Numbered from the stretch's first letter, positions 51,499 through 63,580 are shown. The stretch is DNA of 64,000 bases from Qipengyuania xiapuensis (GCF_019711395.1 NZ_JAIGNL010000001.1:186001-250000); one strand, 5' to 3'. Translations and numbers: made by a program. The notes: generated by a model not told the origin, from the sequence alone.

Positions 51499-52197
51499 TT
51501 ATTCTTCGTCGTTGCCGCCCTGGCCGCCTTCGCCGATCGCGAGGGCGAAAGCCTGCTGCGCCTGCGATTCGATCATGTAGGGAACCGGGTTCACCGCTTC
51601 ACCGTCGATGCGGACTTCATAGTGGAGGTGCGGACCGGTCGAACGGCCGGTCGAACCGACGTAACCGATGATGTCGCCCTTTTCGACGCGGGTGCCGGGG
51701 GCAACCGCGATGCGCGACATGTGCGCGTAACGCGTCTGGATGCGGGCACCGTGCTCGATCGAGACGAAGTTGCCGTAGCTCGACCAGCGCTGTGCCTTGG
51801 AAACGTAGCCGTCGGCGGTTGCGTAGATCGGCGTACCGGTCGGCGCGGCAAGGTCGACACCCTTGTGACCGAGGCGGCGACGCAGCACGGGGTGCGTGCG
51901 CATGCCATAGTCGCTGGTCAGGCGTGCATCCTCGAGCGGCATGCGCGACGGAACGGAAACCTGCGGTGCAACGACTGCGTCGATCGCGTTGGGGCTTTCC
52001 CAGCGTGCGAACAGCTCGGTGAACTGGGCATCTTCGCCCTGCGTCTGGACGCTGGTCACCTTCGACATGTCGATTGCGCCTTCGGCAGCCGTTGCAGCAG
52101 CAGCGACGCCGTCCGTACCGGCCTGTGCCGGAGCGGCGGCAACGAGCATTCCTGCAGCAGCCATGGTGAAAGCAAGCGATGTGCGCTTGGTGATCAT
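51499..52197 (-). CDS. Secreted M23 family metallopeptidase
   Basis: A 232-residue LytM/M23 endopeptidase-like protein with signal peptide (SLAFTMAAAGMLVAAAPAQA). The catalytic domain covers about 105-215: SDYGMRTHPVLRRRLGHKGVDLAAP supplies the first His/Asp ligands and GPHLHYEVRIDG the HxH ligand pair. It should cut peptidoglycan cross-links or serve as an amidase activator in the periplasm. ATG 52197 is chosen because it starts the signal peptide; the longer frame back to 52305 has no signal. Confidence 0.93.
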   Translation of the reverse strand: MITKRTSLAFTMAAAGMLVAAAPAQAGTDGVAAAATAAEGAIDMSKVTSVQTQGEDAQFTELFARWESPNAIDAVVAPQVSVPSRMPLEDARLTSDYGMRTHPVLRRRLGHKGVDLAAPTGTPIYATADGYVSKAQRWSSYGNFVSIEHGARIQTRYAHMSRIAVAPGTRVEKGDIIGYVGSTGRSTGPHLHYEVRIDGEAVNPVPYMIESQAQQAFALAIGEGGQGGNDEE

Positions 52198-52338
52198 GCT
52201 AAACCCGTCCGTGTGGCGCGTCGTGGCGCCTACTTTCCTAGATCGATTGGGGCGTCCCGGCCCGTGGTCGATCGAAATTTTTGTCCCGCCGGAACCCCCC
52301 GGCAATTCGTGAGTATGGGTTATGGGCGTAAAGGTTAA

Positions 52339-53127
52339 TCACGCAATACCAGCGTAGAAGTCCCGCGATAAACCGGCTGCGGAACGCGCCGAGTCGTTGA
52401 ATGGTGGCTTCAGCCCTCCCGAAAAATGCGTTTTCACCAATTTTCGCCATGTTTCCGGCGGGTTCTCGCCGCGTTCGGTGCAGACGGCCCGAAAATGCTT
52501 GGCCCCGTAGGCGACGTGACGGATTTCGTCGTCAAGGATTCGTTGCAGAATTTTCGCGCCGTTTTCATCACCTTGCGCCCGCACGCGTTCGAGCGTTGCC
52601 GGGGTGACGTCGAGCCCGCGCGCCTCGAGCACCATGGGAACGATCGCAAGCCTCGCGGCGACATCGTGAGCGGTGTCCTGAGCCGCGCTCCACAGCCCGT
52701 CGTGCGCAGGCAACGCTCCGTAGTGCGAATCGAGCGAATCGAGTTTTCGCTCGAGCAGCGCGAAGTGCATCGCCTCGTCTGCAGCGACAGAAAGGAAATC
52801 GGAAACAAAGACTTGGCCCATCGATTCGCCGAATCGCCCGGCCATGTCGAGCGCCAGGTCGATGGCGACAAACTCGATATGGGCGAGCGCGTGCCACAGC
52901 GCGATGCGGCCCTTTTCGCTTCCGCCCTTGCCGCGCCGCGGCATGTCGCGCGGCAGGCGCAGCTCGAGCTCCCCGGGCCATTCGGGCCGTTCGGGCATGG
53001 AGCAGTCGAAGGTGAATTCGAGCCGTCCCATGCGCCAGTCGCGCGCGAGCTTGCGGGTGGCGAAGACCTTGGCGGTCTTGTCACCGGTCAACAGGACATC
53101 GCGGATGGCGCGCGAGACGGAGGTCAT
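52339..53127 (-). CDS. DUF455 family ferritin-like protein
   Basis: A 262-residue all-helical protein. Ferritin-like di-iron ligand patterns appear in ALWHALAHIEFVAIDLALD (near 95), AADEAMHFALLERKLD (near 130) and the EIRHVAYGAKHF helix (near 205). Relatives include tRNA-hydroxylase-like di-iron proteins, so an oxidative role is possible, but the function of DUF455 is not known to me. Its start overlaps the Bcp gene stop (ATGA). Confidence 0.85.
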   Translation of the reverse strand: MTSVSRAIRDVLLTGDKTAKVFATRKLARDWRMGRLEFTFDCSMPERPEWPGELELRLPRDMPRRGKGGSEKGRIALWHALAHIEFVAIDLALDMAGRFGESMGQVFVSDFLSVAADEAMHFALLERKLDSLDSHYGALPAHDGLWSAAQDTAHDVAARLAIVPMVLEARGLDVTPATLERVRAQGDENGAKILQRILDDEIRHVAYGAKHFRAVCTERGENPPETWRKLVKTHFSGGLKPPFNDSARSAAGLSRDFYAGIA

Positions 53128-53594
53128 GCAGTGCGGGCGGCCTCGAGCACTTCCTCGGCATGGCCCTTCACGCGCACCTTGGGCCAGATACGCAGGATCT
53201 TGCCGTCTTCATCGAGCAGGTAGGTCGAACGGATCATGCCCATATAGGTGCGGCCGTAATTCTTCTTTTCGCCCCAGGCGCCGAGTTTATCGGACAGACC
53301 GTTTTCTTCCGCATCGGTCGCGAGGTCGACCGTCAGGTCGTGCTTGGCGATGAAGTTCTGGTGTTTCTTCGCCGAATCCTTGCTCACGCCGAGGAGATAG
53401 GTGCCGGCCTTCTCGAACTCGCTCTTCAGCGCGGTGAAGTCCTTCGCCTCGGTGGTGCAGCCGGGCGTGTTGTCCTTGGGGTAGAAGAAGATCACTGCCT
53501 TCTTTCCTGCAAGGTCGGCCTTGGTCACGCTGCCGCCATCGGGCGTCTCCATCGAGAAATCGGGAAAGGCATCGCCTTCGTTGTAGGTGCTCAT
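53124..53594 (-). CDS. bcp: Peroxiredoxin, Bcp type
   Basis: A 156-residue thiol peroxidase that reduces H2O2 and lipid peroxides with thioredoxin. The catalytic region is VIFFYPKDNTPGCTTEAKDF with the peroxidatic Cys near 46; only this Cys is clearly in place, the usual resolving Cys five residues on being absent. It ends with MIRSTYLLDEDGKILRIWPKV. ATG 53594 shares a base with the glnE stop; the longer frame inside glnE is not used. Middle gene of the glnE-bcp-DUF455 run. Confidence 0.93.
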   Translation of the reverse strand: MSTYNEGDAFPDFSMETPDGGSVTKADLAGKKAVIFFYPKDNTPGCTTEAKDFTALKSEFEKAGTYLLGVSKDSAKKHQNFIAKHDLTVDLATDAEENGLSDKLGAWGEKKNYGRTYMGMIRSTYLLDEDGKILRIWPKVRVKGHAEEVLEAARTA

Positions 53595-56266
53595 CAATCC
53601 AGCTCCAAAGTCTCGCCGAATATGTCGTGCCACTTGGCAGCCACTTGTCCGCGCGCCTCGGCAAAGCGCGCCTGCAGCTTCTTGAACTTCTTCGCCTCGC
53701 ACATCCGCGCCAGGATCGCGCGCGATGCCTTGCCCGGAATGGCGAGGTCGGGTGCGAGGAGGCGCGTACCGACCAGCAGGCGGGTCATCAAGTCATGCGC
53801 ATCGGCGAGGGAGGCGAGCTCGTCGAACTCGGTCAGGGCATAGCCGAGCTTGGGGGTGAGACCGCGGCGCTCGCGCAGCTGCAGGAAGTGGACGAGGAAC
53901 TCGAGATCGACCAGCCCGCCGCGCAGCAGCTTGGCATCGAGCGGACCCTTGGCCGCTTTGTGCTTCGCCATTTCGCCGCGCATTTCGAGCAGGTCGGATC
54001 GAAGCCTCGCAGCATCGCGCTCGCGGCACAGCACGTCCGAAAGGATCGCGGCGACCTTCTCGCGAGCGCCCGGGCTGCCGGTCAGCGGGCGTGCGCGGGT
54101 CAGCGCCATGTGCTCCCAGGTCCAGGCATCCTCGCGCTGGTAGCGCTCGAAGCTGTCGAGGCTGACCGCCAGCGGCCCTTGCGCGCCCTGCGGTCGTAAA
54201 CGCGTGTCTACTTCGTAGAGCGCGCCTTCTGCGGTCGGCACCGAAAGCGCGGCGCTCACACGCTGGGCAAGGCGATTGAAATAGAGCGTCGCGCCGAGCG
54301 GCCTGTCGCCATCGCTCTCGGCCTCGTGGCTGCCGGTGAAGAGATAGATGAGATCGAGGTCGGACGCGTAAGTGAGCGCCCCGCCGCCCAGCCGCCCGAG
54401 GCCGAGCACGACGAGTTCGCCGCCCTCGATCCGCCCGTGGCGGCGGGCAAATTCTTCTTCGGCAGCTTCCTGCGCGCATTCGAGCGCGGCCTCTGCCGTG
54501 CGCGAGAGCGCGGCGGCGATATCGAGCGGATCGTGCGTGGTCTCGATCAGCTGCACGCCCAGCGCGAAACGCGTCTCGCCGGTAACGATGCGGATGCGGT
54601 CGAGCCGGTCCTCGTAGGTATCGCCGCGTTCGCTGCGGCGCATCTCGTCGGCCAGCTCCTCGCGGCTGCCGGGAAGGTCCAGCGCGCTGCGATCGATCAG
54701 CGCATCGACCAGCTCGGGGCGGCGCGCGATCGCGTCTGCCAAAGGTGGGGCGAGCGTGAGGCAATCGGCGAGCAGCTGCATGAGGCCTGGCCGGGCTTCC
54801 ATCAGGCGGAAGAGATTGATGGCGCTGGTCATGCGCTCGAGCAGGCTTTCCCACCGTGCCACTGCGCGTTCGGGGTCGGGCGACCCGGCGAGCGATTCGA
54901 CCAGCATCGGGCGGATCGCTTCGAAGGCGCTCAGCGCGGCGTTGCTGCGCAGCGGCGGATAGCGCCCGTCGGTCCAGTTGCGCACGCGCGCGGCAAGCGT
55001 TTCGTCGAGCTCGACCTGCGTGCCAGTCGCTTCGACATGGGGGCTGTCGGCGGGCACCGAAATCTCGTCTTCTGCAAGCAAGGCGTCGTAACGTTCCGCA
55101 ACCGGCGCGCAGAGTTCGGCAATGTGCGCGAGCCAGGCCTCCCCGTCTGAATAACCGTCGAGCCGCGCGACATTGTCGAGCGCCTCGCCCGACGGAAGCG
55201 TGTGCGTTTGCTGGTCGGTGACCATCTGCAGCCGGTGCTCGATCCGCCTCAGGCCATCGTAGCTTTCGCCGAGCAGTCGGGCGTCGTCCTCCCCGATGCG
55301 GCCTGTGGCCGCTAGTGCATCGAGCGCGGCACGGGTGCGCTTGTGCCGCAGCGAGGGATCGCGTCCGCCGTGGATCAGCTGGTGCGTCTGGGCGAAGAAC
55401 TCGATCTCGCGAATACCGCCCCGGCCGAGTTTCACGTCATAGCCGGGCGAGGGCTCGCGCGGGCCGGTCTGCTTGTCGCGGATGCGATGTGTCAGGCGGC
55501 GCACCTCGTCGATGGCGCCGAAATCGAGGCTGCGGCGCCAGACGAATGGACGGATATGGTCGAGGAAGGCCTCGCCTGCCGCGATATCTCCCGCACAGGA
55601 CCGCGCGCGGATGAAAGCGGCACGCTCCCACGCGAGGGCCGAGCTTTCGTAATGCGTGATCGCCGCATCGAGCGGGAGGGCAAGCGGGCTGACTTCGGAT
55701 GCGGGCCGGAGGCGCAGGTCGACGCGGAAGACATATCCTTCGCTCGTCACTTCCGACATCAGCCGGACGATTTCGCGTGCATAGCGCTGGGCAGCTTCAC
55801 CCGGCTCGTCGCGTTCGCGGCGCGGGAGGGTCTGCGGATCGAACAGCAGGATCGGGTCGATGTCGGAAGAATAGTTGAGCTCGCCCGCCCCGTGCTTGCC
55901 GAGCGCGAGGCCGATCATCCCTTGCGGCTCGGCGCCTTCCACGCGGCGCGAAATGGCAGCTTCGATAGCGCGGTGGAGCGCGCGGTCGGCGAAGACCGAG
56001 AGTTCACGCATGACCTTGTCGAGGTCGAACGCGCCCGCAAGGTCGCCGATCGCCAGCACGAGGCCCAGCGCGCGCTTCTCTCTTCGAAGCGCAAGCCCCG
56101 TGTCATCGATGCCTTCGCCGGCGGCCTTGGCCAGCAGCAGCGCCTCGTCGCCCTTTCCTTCCGCAAGCAGTGCGGCAATCTCGGGAAGCTTCTCGAGGCC
56201 ACGCGCAAGGAAGGGTGCGTGCCCGCGTGCCCTCTCCAGCGCATTGGTCCAGTCGGCGTCCATCAC
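53594..56266 (-). CDS. glnE: Glutamine synthetase adenylyltransferase/deadenylylase
   Basis: An 890-residue bifunctional enzyme that attaches and removes AMP on glutamine synthetase in response to PII and glutamine. Two nucleotidyltransferase domains are visible: the deadenylylase half with GKHGAGELNYSSDIDPILLF (near 127) and the adenylylase half with LGRLGGGALTYASDLDLIYLF (near 622), each keeping the G-x-DxD pattern. Slightly shorter than E. coli GlnE (946). It heads a three-gene operon in which each junction overlaps. Confidence 0.96.
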   Translation of the reverse strand: MMDADWTNALERARGHAPFLARGLEKLPEIAALLAEGKGDEALLLAKAAGEGIDDTGLALRREKRALGLVLAIGDLAGAFDLDKVMRELSVFADRALHRAIEAAISRRVEGAEPQGMIGLALGKHGAGELNYSSDIDPILLFDPQTLPRRERDEPGEAAQRYAREIVRLMSEVTSEGYVFRVDLRLRPASEVSPLALPLDAAITHYESSALAWERAAFIRARSCAGDIAAGEAFLDHIRPFVWRRSLDFGAIDEVRRLTHRIRDKQTGPREPSPGYDVKLGRGGIREIEFFAQTHQLIHGGRDPSLRHKRTRAALDALAATGRIGEDDARLLGESYDGLRRIEHRLQMVTDQQTHTLPSGEALDNVARLDGYSDGEAWLAHIAELCAPVAERYDALLAEDEISVPADSPHVEATGTQVELDETLAARVRNWTDGRYPPLRSNAALSAFEAIRPMLVESLAGSPDPERAVARWESLLERMTSAINLFRLMEARPGLMQLLADCLTLAPPLADAIARRPELVDALIDRSALDLPGSREELADEMRRSERGDTYEDRLDRIRIVTGETRFALGVQLIETTHDPLDIAAALSRTAEAALECAQEAAEEEFARRHGRIEGGELVVLGLGRLGGGALTYASDLDLIYLFTGSHEAESDGDRPLGATLYFNRLAQRVSAALSVPTAEGALYEVDTRLRPQGAQGPLAVSLDSFERYQREDAWTWEHMALTRARPLTGSPGAREKVAAILSDVLCRERDAARLRSDLLEMRGEMAKHKAAKGPLDAKLLRGGLVDLEFLVHFLQLRERRGLTPKLGYALTEFDELASLADAHDLMTRLLVGTRLLAPDLAIPGKASRAILARMCEAKKFKKLQARFAEARGQVAAKWHDIFGETLELD

Positions 56267-56370
56267 TCACGGCTCTGCCCAAGCCGACCGGCAGGCGCAA
56301 GCTTGCGTGATCGCCTTCGCTGCGGCAACACACGCGCCGCACTTGCATTATTGAAGAGAGGTTGCCCCCC

Positions 56371-58062
<1,692 letters not shown>

Positions 58063-58081
58063 TCGCCTGAACCTGAAAACG

Positions 58082-58121
58082 AAAAGGGCCGGTCCACCAT
58101 TGCGGCGGACCGGCCCTTTTT
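58082..58121. terminator. Bidirectional terminator between M28 peptidase and galU
   Basis: A perfect 14-base stem AAAAGGGCCGGTCC / GGACCGGCCCTTTT with an 11-base loop is followed by a further T, and by symmetry gives a T-run on the other strand. It lies between convergent genes and should stop both. Confidence 0.93.
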
Positions 58122-58135
58122 CTGTTCGGGGCAGG

Positions 58136-59023
58136 TTAGCGCGCGAGCAGGCGCTCGGCGATGGCGCGAACCTCGCTGCCCATGTCGTCGCGTTCCAGAG
58201 CGAGCGCCAGCGTCGCTTCGACGAAACCGGTCTTGCTGCCGCAGTCGTAGCGGTTGCCCTGGAAGGTCACCGCGTGGAACGCCTGGTTGCCGATCATGCG
58301 GGCCATCGCGTCGGTCAGCTGGATTTCCCCGCCGGCACCCTTGCCCTGCGTTTCCAGCGTGCGCATCACTTCGGGCTGAAGGATGTAGCGACCCGAGATG
58401 ATCTTGTTCGACGGCGCTTCTGCGACGGGCGGCTTCTCGACGAGGCCGGTGACTTCGGTGAGCGTGTCCGAGACTGCGGCGCCCGGCGCGATCACGCCGT
58501 AGCTCGACACTTCCTCCTGCGGCACTTCGAGCACCGAGATCAGGTTTCCGCCGACCTCGTTATAGGCTTCGACCATCTGCTTCATGCAGCCGGTCCCGCC
58601 CTTGCTGGCGACCATCAATTCGTCGGGCAGGAGGATGGCGAAGGGATCGTCGCCGACGATCGCACGCGCGCACCAGATCGCGTGGCCGAGGCCCATCGGG
58701 ACCTGCTGGCGCACGGTGATGATGTCGCCCGGCGTGGCGCGGGTCGGGTCGAGCACGGTCATGTCCTTGCCGCGCTCTTCCATCGTCGTCTCGAGCTCGA
58801 AGGCAACGTCGAAATGTTCGACGATCGCGGTCTTGCCGCGGCCGGTGACGAAGATGATCTGCTCGATTCCCGCCTCGCGCGCCTCGTCGACGGCGTACTG
58901 GATGAGCGGCCGGTCGACGATGGGCAGCAGTTCCTTCGGGATCGCCTTGGTGGCGGGCAGGAAGCGCGTGCCGAGACCGGCAACGGGGAAAACGGCTTTT
59001 TTGATGGGTTTATGCTGGCTCAT
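58136..59023 (-). CDS. galU: UTP-glucose-1-phosphate uridylyltransferase
   Basis: A 295-residue nucleotidyltransferase that makes UDP-glucose for exopolysaccharide, lipopolysaccharide and glycolipids. The signature is AVFPVAGLGTRFLPATKAIPK at the N-terminus (nucleotide loop and catalytic Lys), then QYAVDEAREAGIEQI, GLGHAIWCARAIVGDDPFA and the sugar site EVTGLVEKP. Monocistronic and divergent from murA. Confidence 0.96.
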   Translation of the reverse strand: MSQHKPIKKAVFPVAGLGTRFLPATKAIPKELLPIVDRPLIQYAVDEAREAGIEQIIFVTGRGKTAIVEHFDVAFELETTMEERGKDMTVLDPTRATPGDIITVRQQVPMGLGHAIWCARAIVGDDPFAILLPDELMVASKGGTGCMKQMVEAYNEVGGNLISVLEVPQEEVSSYGVIAPGAAVSDTLTEVTGLVEKPPVAEAPSNKIISGRYILQPEVMRTLETQGKGAGGEIQLTDAMARMIGNQAFHAVTFQGNRYDCGSKTGFVEATLALALERDDMGSEVRAIAERLLAR

Positions 59024-59150
59024 GGCTCGTCGGGTTAGGTGGGCTCACGGAACTGGTCAATCTTTCGCGGATTGGGAGGAGAATGGACGGGCAGCATGAC
59101 AGGGCGGTGACGCTTGCCAAGTGGCCCGGGAGCACTAAGAGCAGGGGCCC

Positions 59151-60434
<1,284 letters not shown>

Positions 60435-60506
60435 GGATCGGGTTCGGACCTTTCGCGGCACCCGATCGTTGATGGGGCAAGTCGTTATTTCGAAAGGAAA
60501 GACACC

Positions 60507-60731
60507 ATGATTCTCAAGCTCGCAGCCCTCGGTGCGCTCGGCTACGCCGGGTATCGCTATTACGAGAAGAACCGCGTCGACAAGAACGGCGTCGCATTTG
60601 CCGACGGCGAACCCGAAGGCCAGTTCCGCAACGCCGGGTCGGAATCGACCTCGTCGCACGACGCGATGAGCTCGACCGATGAAGCGCTCGACGAAACCTA
60701 TCCGGCCAGCGACGCTACGGCGAAGTACTAG
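60507..60731 (+). CDS. Small hypothetical protein
   Basis: A 74-residue protein with a short hydrophobic start (MILKLAALGALGYAGYRYYEKNR) followed by a polar, acidic, Ser/Thr-rich tail (SESTSSHDAMSSTDEALDE). The ATG has GAAAGGAAAG upstream, a strong ribosome site. Small proteins of this kind are common in sphingomonads; function unknown. Overlaps the convergent RHH gene by four bases. Confidence 0.75.
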   Translation: MILKLAALGALGYAGYRYYEKNRVDKNGVAFADGEPEGQFRNAGSESTSSHDAMSSTDEALDETYPASDATAKY

Positions 60732-61027
60732 GCCCGGTCGGCAAGACCGTTTTCTTGGGCGGCGGGAGCGATCTCGCCGCCCATTTCATATTTGGAGACG
60801 AGTTCGTTGGTCGCGAGCCACACGCGGATCGCGCCTGCTAGGCCCGGCGGCGTCGCGCTGCGGATACGTTCGGCGTCGATGCTCGCAACCAGCGTATTCA
60901 CCGCCATACCGCGCCGCGCGGCCGCTTCGCGCAGCAGGTTCCAGAAAACCGGCTCGAGACTGATCGAGGTTCGATGGCCGTCGATGCGGACGGAGTACTT
61001 CACGGGAGGATGGTAGGGCGTTGTCAT
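60728..61027 (-). CDS. Ribbon-helix-helix domain protein
   Basis: A 99-residue protein with an arylsulfate-transferase-adjacent style RHH_4 domain: YSVRIDGHRTSISLEPVFW (strand and helix 1) and LREAAARRGMAVNTLVASID (helix 2). Such proteins bind DNA as dimers and often control their own gene. ATG 61027 gives the normal RHH start; the frame is open upstream to 61078 (sequence MHHMLMHVAN) but that extension is less likely. A 6-bp inverted repeat lies 31 bases upstream. Confidence 0.8.
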   Translation of the reverse strand: MTTPYHPPVKYSVRIDGHRTSISLEPVFWNLLREAAARRGMAVNTLVASIDAERIRSATPPGLAGAIRVWLATNELVSKYEMGGEIAPAAQENGLADRA

Positions 61028-61057
61028 CCCGGGCGCCTTAGTGATGCGATTCGCTAC

Positions 61058-61078
61058 GTGCATTAGCATATGATGCAC
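61058..61078. promoter_or_regulatory. Inverted repeat GTGCAT-N9-ATGCAC between RHH and LuxR/DUF4019 genes
   Basis: Perfect 6-bp arms 9 bases apart lie in the 141-base divergent intergenic region. It is a candidate operator for the RHH protein or the HTH regulator encoded on either side. Confidence 0.35.
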
Positions 61079-61168
61079 CCGGCCATCTTTCCTGTATCGA
61101 GCACGCTTCGATCACCCTGAATTTTTTGGGGTTGGCGCGTCGTGCCGCCAGTTCCTAGACAGGCGGGC

Positions 61169-61933
61169 ATGGACGAGGGCTACGACGCGCTGAGTGACAA
61201 GGAGAAGGAAACGCTGCGCCTGATGGTGCGCGGGCACGATGCCAAGTCGATGGCGCGCGAGCTTTCGCTCTCGGTTCACACGATCAATGACCGTCTGCGC
61301 GCGGCACGCCGAAAGCTGGGCGTGACCAGCAGCCGCGAGGCGGCCCGGCTGGTGTTCGAACACGAGGGAGAGGCACCCGAAAATCTTGCGGACAAGGAAT
61401 TGGGGAGTGCGCAGGCGGCCGCTCGCCCCGATCCTTTCATCCATTCGAAAACGGCCCCGCGTCGGGCCATCTGGATTGGAGGAATTCTTGTCATGCTGAC
61501 TATCGCAATCGCCGCCGCCCTCGCGCTGGGCGGGCATCCGGCAACCGAGCGTCCTGAAGGGGACCCTGCTACTGCCGTCGAAACGGTGCTGGTCGAGAGG
61601 TTCGAGGCTGAAGCGCTCGAATGGCTCGCACTTGTCGATGCAGGCGACTGGGACGCCAGCTTTGCCGAGGCTGGCCGCACCTTTCGCGATCCCAACACCG
61701 CGACGACCTGGCGCGAAGCGTCGGAGATGGCGCGCGTGCCGCTCGGTGAAGTGAAGGAGCGCACCACGCTCACGGTCGGGCTCGTTCAGACCGACGCTGA
61801 CGGCAGGGAAAACCTCGAGCAGGCAATCGTGCGTTTCGCGACAAGCTTCGAGAACCGCAAGGAAGCGATCGAGACTGTCACGCTCGAGGAAGACAACGGG
61901 AAATGGAGGGTGGTCGGCTACCTGATCGATTGA
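61169..61933 (+). CDS. Membrane-spanning LuxR-type HTH protein with DUF4019 domain
   Basis: A 254-residue protein. The N-terminus is a LuxR/GerE helix-turn-helix (LSDKEKETLRLMVRGHDAKS, then SVHTINDRLRAARRKLGV, about 7-60). A linker leads to one membrane helix (AIWIGGILVMLTIAIAAALAL, about 100-122). The C-terminal 120 residues form a DUF4019-like domain (EWLALVDAGDWDASFAEAGRTF...NGKWRVVGYLID) predicted outside the cytoplasm. This is a one-component, ToxR-like layout with a LuxR-type head. ATG 61169 is preferred over GTG 61142. The sensed signal is unknown. Confidence 0.83.
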   Translation: MDEGYDALSDKEKETLRLMVRGHDAKSMARELSLSVHTINDRLRAARRKLGVTSSREAARLVFEHEGEAPENLADKELGSAQAAARPDPFIHSKTAPRRAIWIGGILVMLTIAIAAALALGGHPATERPEGDPATAVETVLVERFEAEALEWLALVDAGDWDASFAEAGRTFRDPNTATTWREASEMARVPLGEVKERTTLTVGLVQTDADGRENLEQAIVRFATSFENRKEAIETVTLEEDNGKWRVVGYLID

Positions 61934-61945
61934 CCGACCGATCCC

Positions 61946-62671
61946 TTAATACATGTGCTGGCCGCCGTTGATGCTCATGGTCGAGCCGGTGACGAACTCC
62001 GCGTGCTCCGAGCACAGGAAGCTCACGCCGCGGGCGATTTCGCTGGCCTTGCCGAGCCGGCCGACGGGGATCTTCGCGACGATCTTCTCGAGCACAGGCT
62101 CGGGCACGGCGGCGACCATGTCGGTGTCGATGTAGCCGGGCGCGATGGCATTCACGGTGATCCCGAAACGCGCGCCTTCCTGTGCGAGCGCCTTGGTGAA
62201 GCCGTGGATGCCGCTCTTCGCGGCGGCGTAGTTGACCTGGCCGTACTGGCCCGCCTGCCCGTTGATCGAACCGATATTGACGATCCGGCCCCAGCCGCGC
62301 TCCTTCATTCCGGCGAAGGTCGCCTTGGCCATGTTGAAGCAGCCGCCGAGATTTGTGCGCATGACCGCGTTCCAGTCCTCGTAGCTCATCTTGAGAAGCG
62401 TGCCGTCGCGGGTGATGCCGGCGTTGTTCACGACGATGTCGATCGGGCCGTGCTCTTCTTCCACCTTCTTGCAGGCTTCCTGGACCGCGTCGTAGTCGCC
62501 CACGTCGAACTTCACGGTCGGAATGCCGGTCTCTTCGGTGAACTTCTTCGCCGCCTCGTCATTGCCGGCGTAGTTGGCGATGACCGTGCATCCGCGTTCG
62601 TCACGAAGGCGTTCGCAGATGGCGCGTCCGATGCCGCGCGTTCCTCCGGTTACGATGGCAACACGTCCCAT
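61946..62671 (-). CDS. phaB: Acetoacetyl-CoA reductase (PhaB-like SDR)
   Basis: A 241-residue short-chain dehydrogenase that reduces acetoacetyl-CoA to (R)-3-hydroxybutyryl-CoA with NADPH for polyhydroxybutyrate. The cofactor motif is AIVTGGTRGIGRAICERL, then NNAGITRDGTLLKM and the catalytic Ser-Tyr-Lys set in NIGSINGQAGQYGQVNYAAAK. It ends MSINGGQHMY, the usual PhaB terminus. ATG 62671 matches homologues. No thiolase or PHA synthase is adjacent. Confidence 0.93.
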   Translation of the reverse strand: MGRVAIVTGGTRGIGRAICERLRDERGCTVIANYAGNDEAAKKFTEETGIPTVKFDVGDYDAVQEACKKVEEEHGPIDIVVNNAGITRDGTLLKMSYEDWNAVMRTNLGGCFNMAKATFAGMKERGWGRIVNIGSINGQAGQYGQVNYAAAKSGIHGFTKALAQEGARFGITVNAIAPGYIDTDMVAAVPEPVLEKIVAKIPVGRLGKASEIARGVSFLCSEHAEFVTGSTMSINGGQHMY

Positions 62672-62803
62672 AGTTCGATCTCCCAAGCATTCCGTAGCGT
62701 TACCGCACCCTATGCGTGGATTTGTGACCACGCAAAGGCAATCCGCCTTTGGTCTAAGGCGAACAATCGTATTCTTTGGTTGGGAAGCGCCGAAGCGCAG
62801 CCG

Positions 62804-63580
62804 TCAGAAGCGAATCTGCGTTCCGACGTAGACGGCCTGGTCGTCCTCGACACCGTCGGTGAGCGGGGCGAGGCGGTCGCGTTCCTGCGACAGGCGCACA
62901 CCGGCAGTCACGTCGAGGTTGCGGCTCAGGCGGTAGGAGCCGCCGAGATCGACACGCTGCGAGCCGACGCCCTGGAGCGTGTTGGGCGAGCTGCCCGCAC
63001 GGTCACGCTGTTCGAGTGCGATGCGCGACTGGAAACGGCTCGGCTTGCCCTTGTCATCGCCGCTCTCGAAGGTCGAGAGGTCGGGCATGGCGATATCGCG
63101 CAGGTCTTCGCGAACGCCGGCCGTAACCGAGGCCGAGCTGACGGCGCGGCTGGGCTGGGCGAAGCTCTGGAAGCCGCGCGCAATACCGAGATTGTAACGC
63201 GTGCCTGCAATCGGGCTGATCGCTTCGGGCGTTGCCAGCGCGACCTTTTCGGACAGGTTGCCGCCCGACATCGTGCGCGCGGTCGCATCATCGACGCGGA
63301 CTGCGAAATTGACGGTGCGTTCGCTCGACTGGCGCGGCTTGCTTGCGGGCGTGAACCGCAGCGCGTCTTCACCGATCACTTCTGCCACCCTGCGGGCAAG
63401 CTGCGGATCGGCACCAGCCGGAGTAAACGGGAGGTATTCGATCGCGCCCGGGGCAGCGTTCGAAGTGTCGGGTGCGCCGACCGCGAGAACGGCGGCAGGC
63501 ATGGCAAAGGCGAGACCGGCGACAGCCAGCATGGCCGGCGCGAACCGTCCCTTGCCATTGCTGTGCAGTTTCTTGCCCAT
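62804..63580 (-). CDS. Secreted hypothetical protein, possible outer-membrane beta protein
   Basis: A 258-residue protein with a long signal peptide (FAPAMLAVAGLAFAMPAAVLA). The mature part is polar; its last 80 residues alternate polar and hydrophobic residues (SQRVDLGGSYRLSRNLDVTAG, QAVYVGTQIRF) and end in Phe, as outer-membrane barrels do. I do not recognise a family. ATG 63580 has GAGG 9 bases upstream and is preferred over GTG 63619. Confidence 0.65.
   Translation of the reverse strand: MGKKLHSNGKGRFAPAMLAVAGLAFAMPAAVLAVGAPDTSNAAPGAIEYLPFTPAGADPQLARRVAEVIGEDALRFTPASKPRQSSERTVNFAVRVDDATARTMSGGNLSEKVALATPEAISPIAGTRYNLGIARGFQSFAQPSRAVSSASVTAGVREDLRDIAMPDLSTFESGDDKGKPSRFQSRIALEQRDRAGSSPNTLQGVGSQRVDLGGSYRLSRNLDVTAGVRLSQERDRLAPLTDGVEDDQAVYVGTQIRF

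Noticed and set aside
52288-52303. GCCGG/CCGGC hairpin after the DUF455 gene as a terminator
   Set aside because: Only 5 bp, and the sequence that follows on the minus strand is A-rich rather than T-rich.
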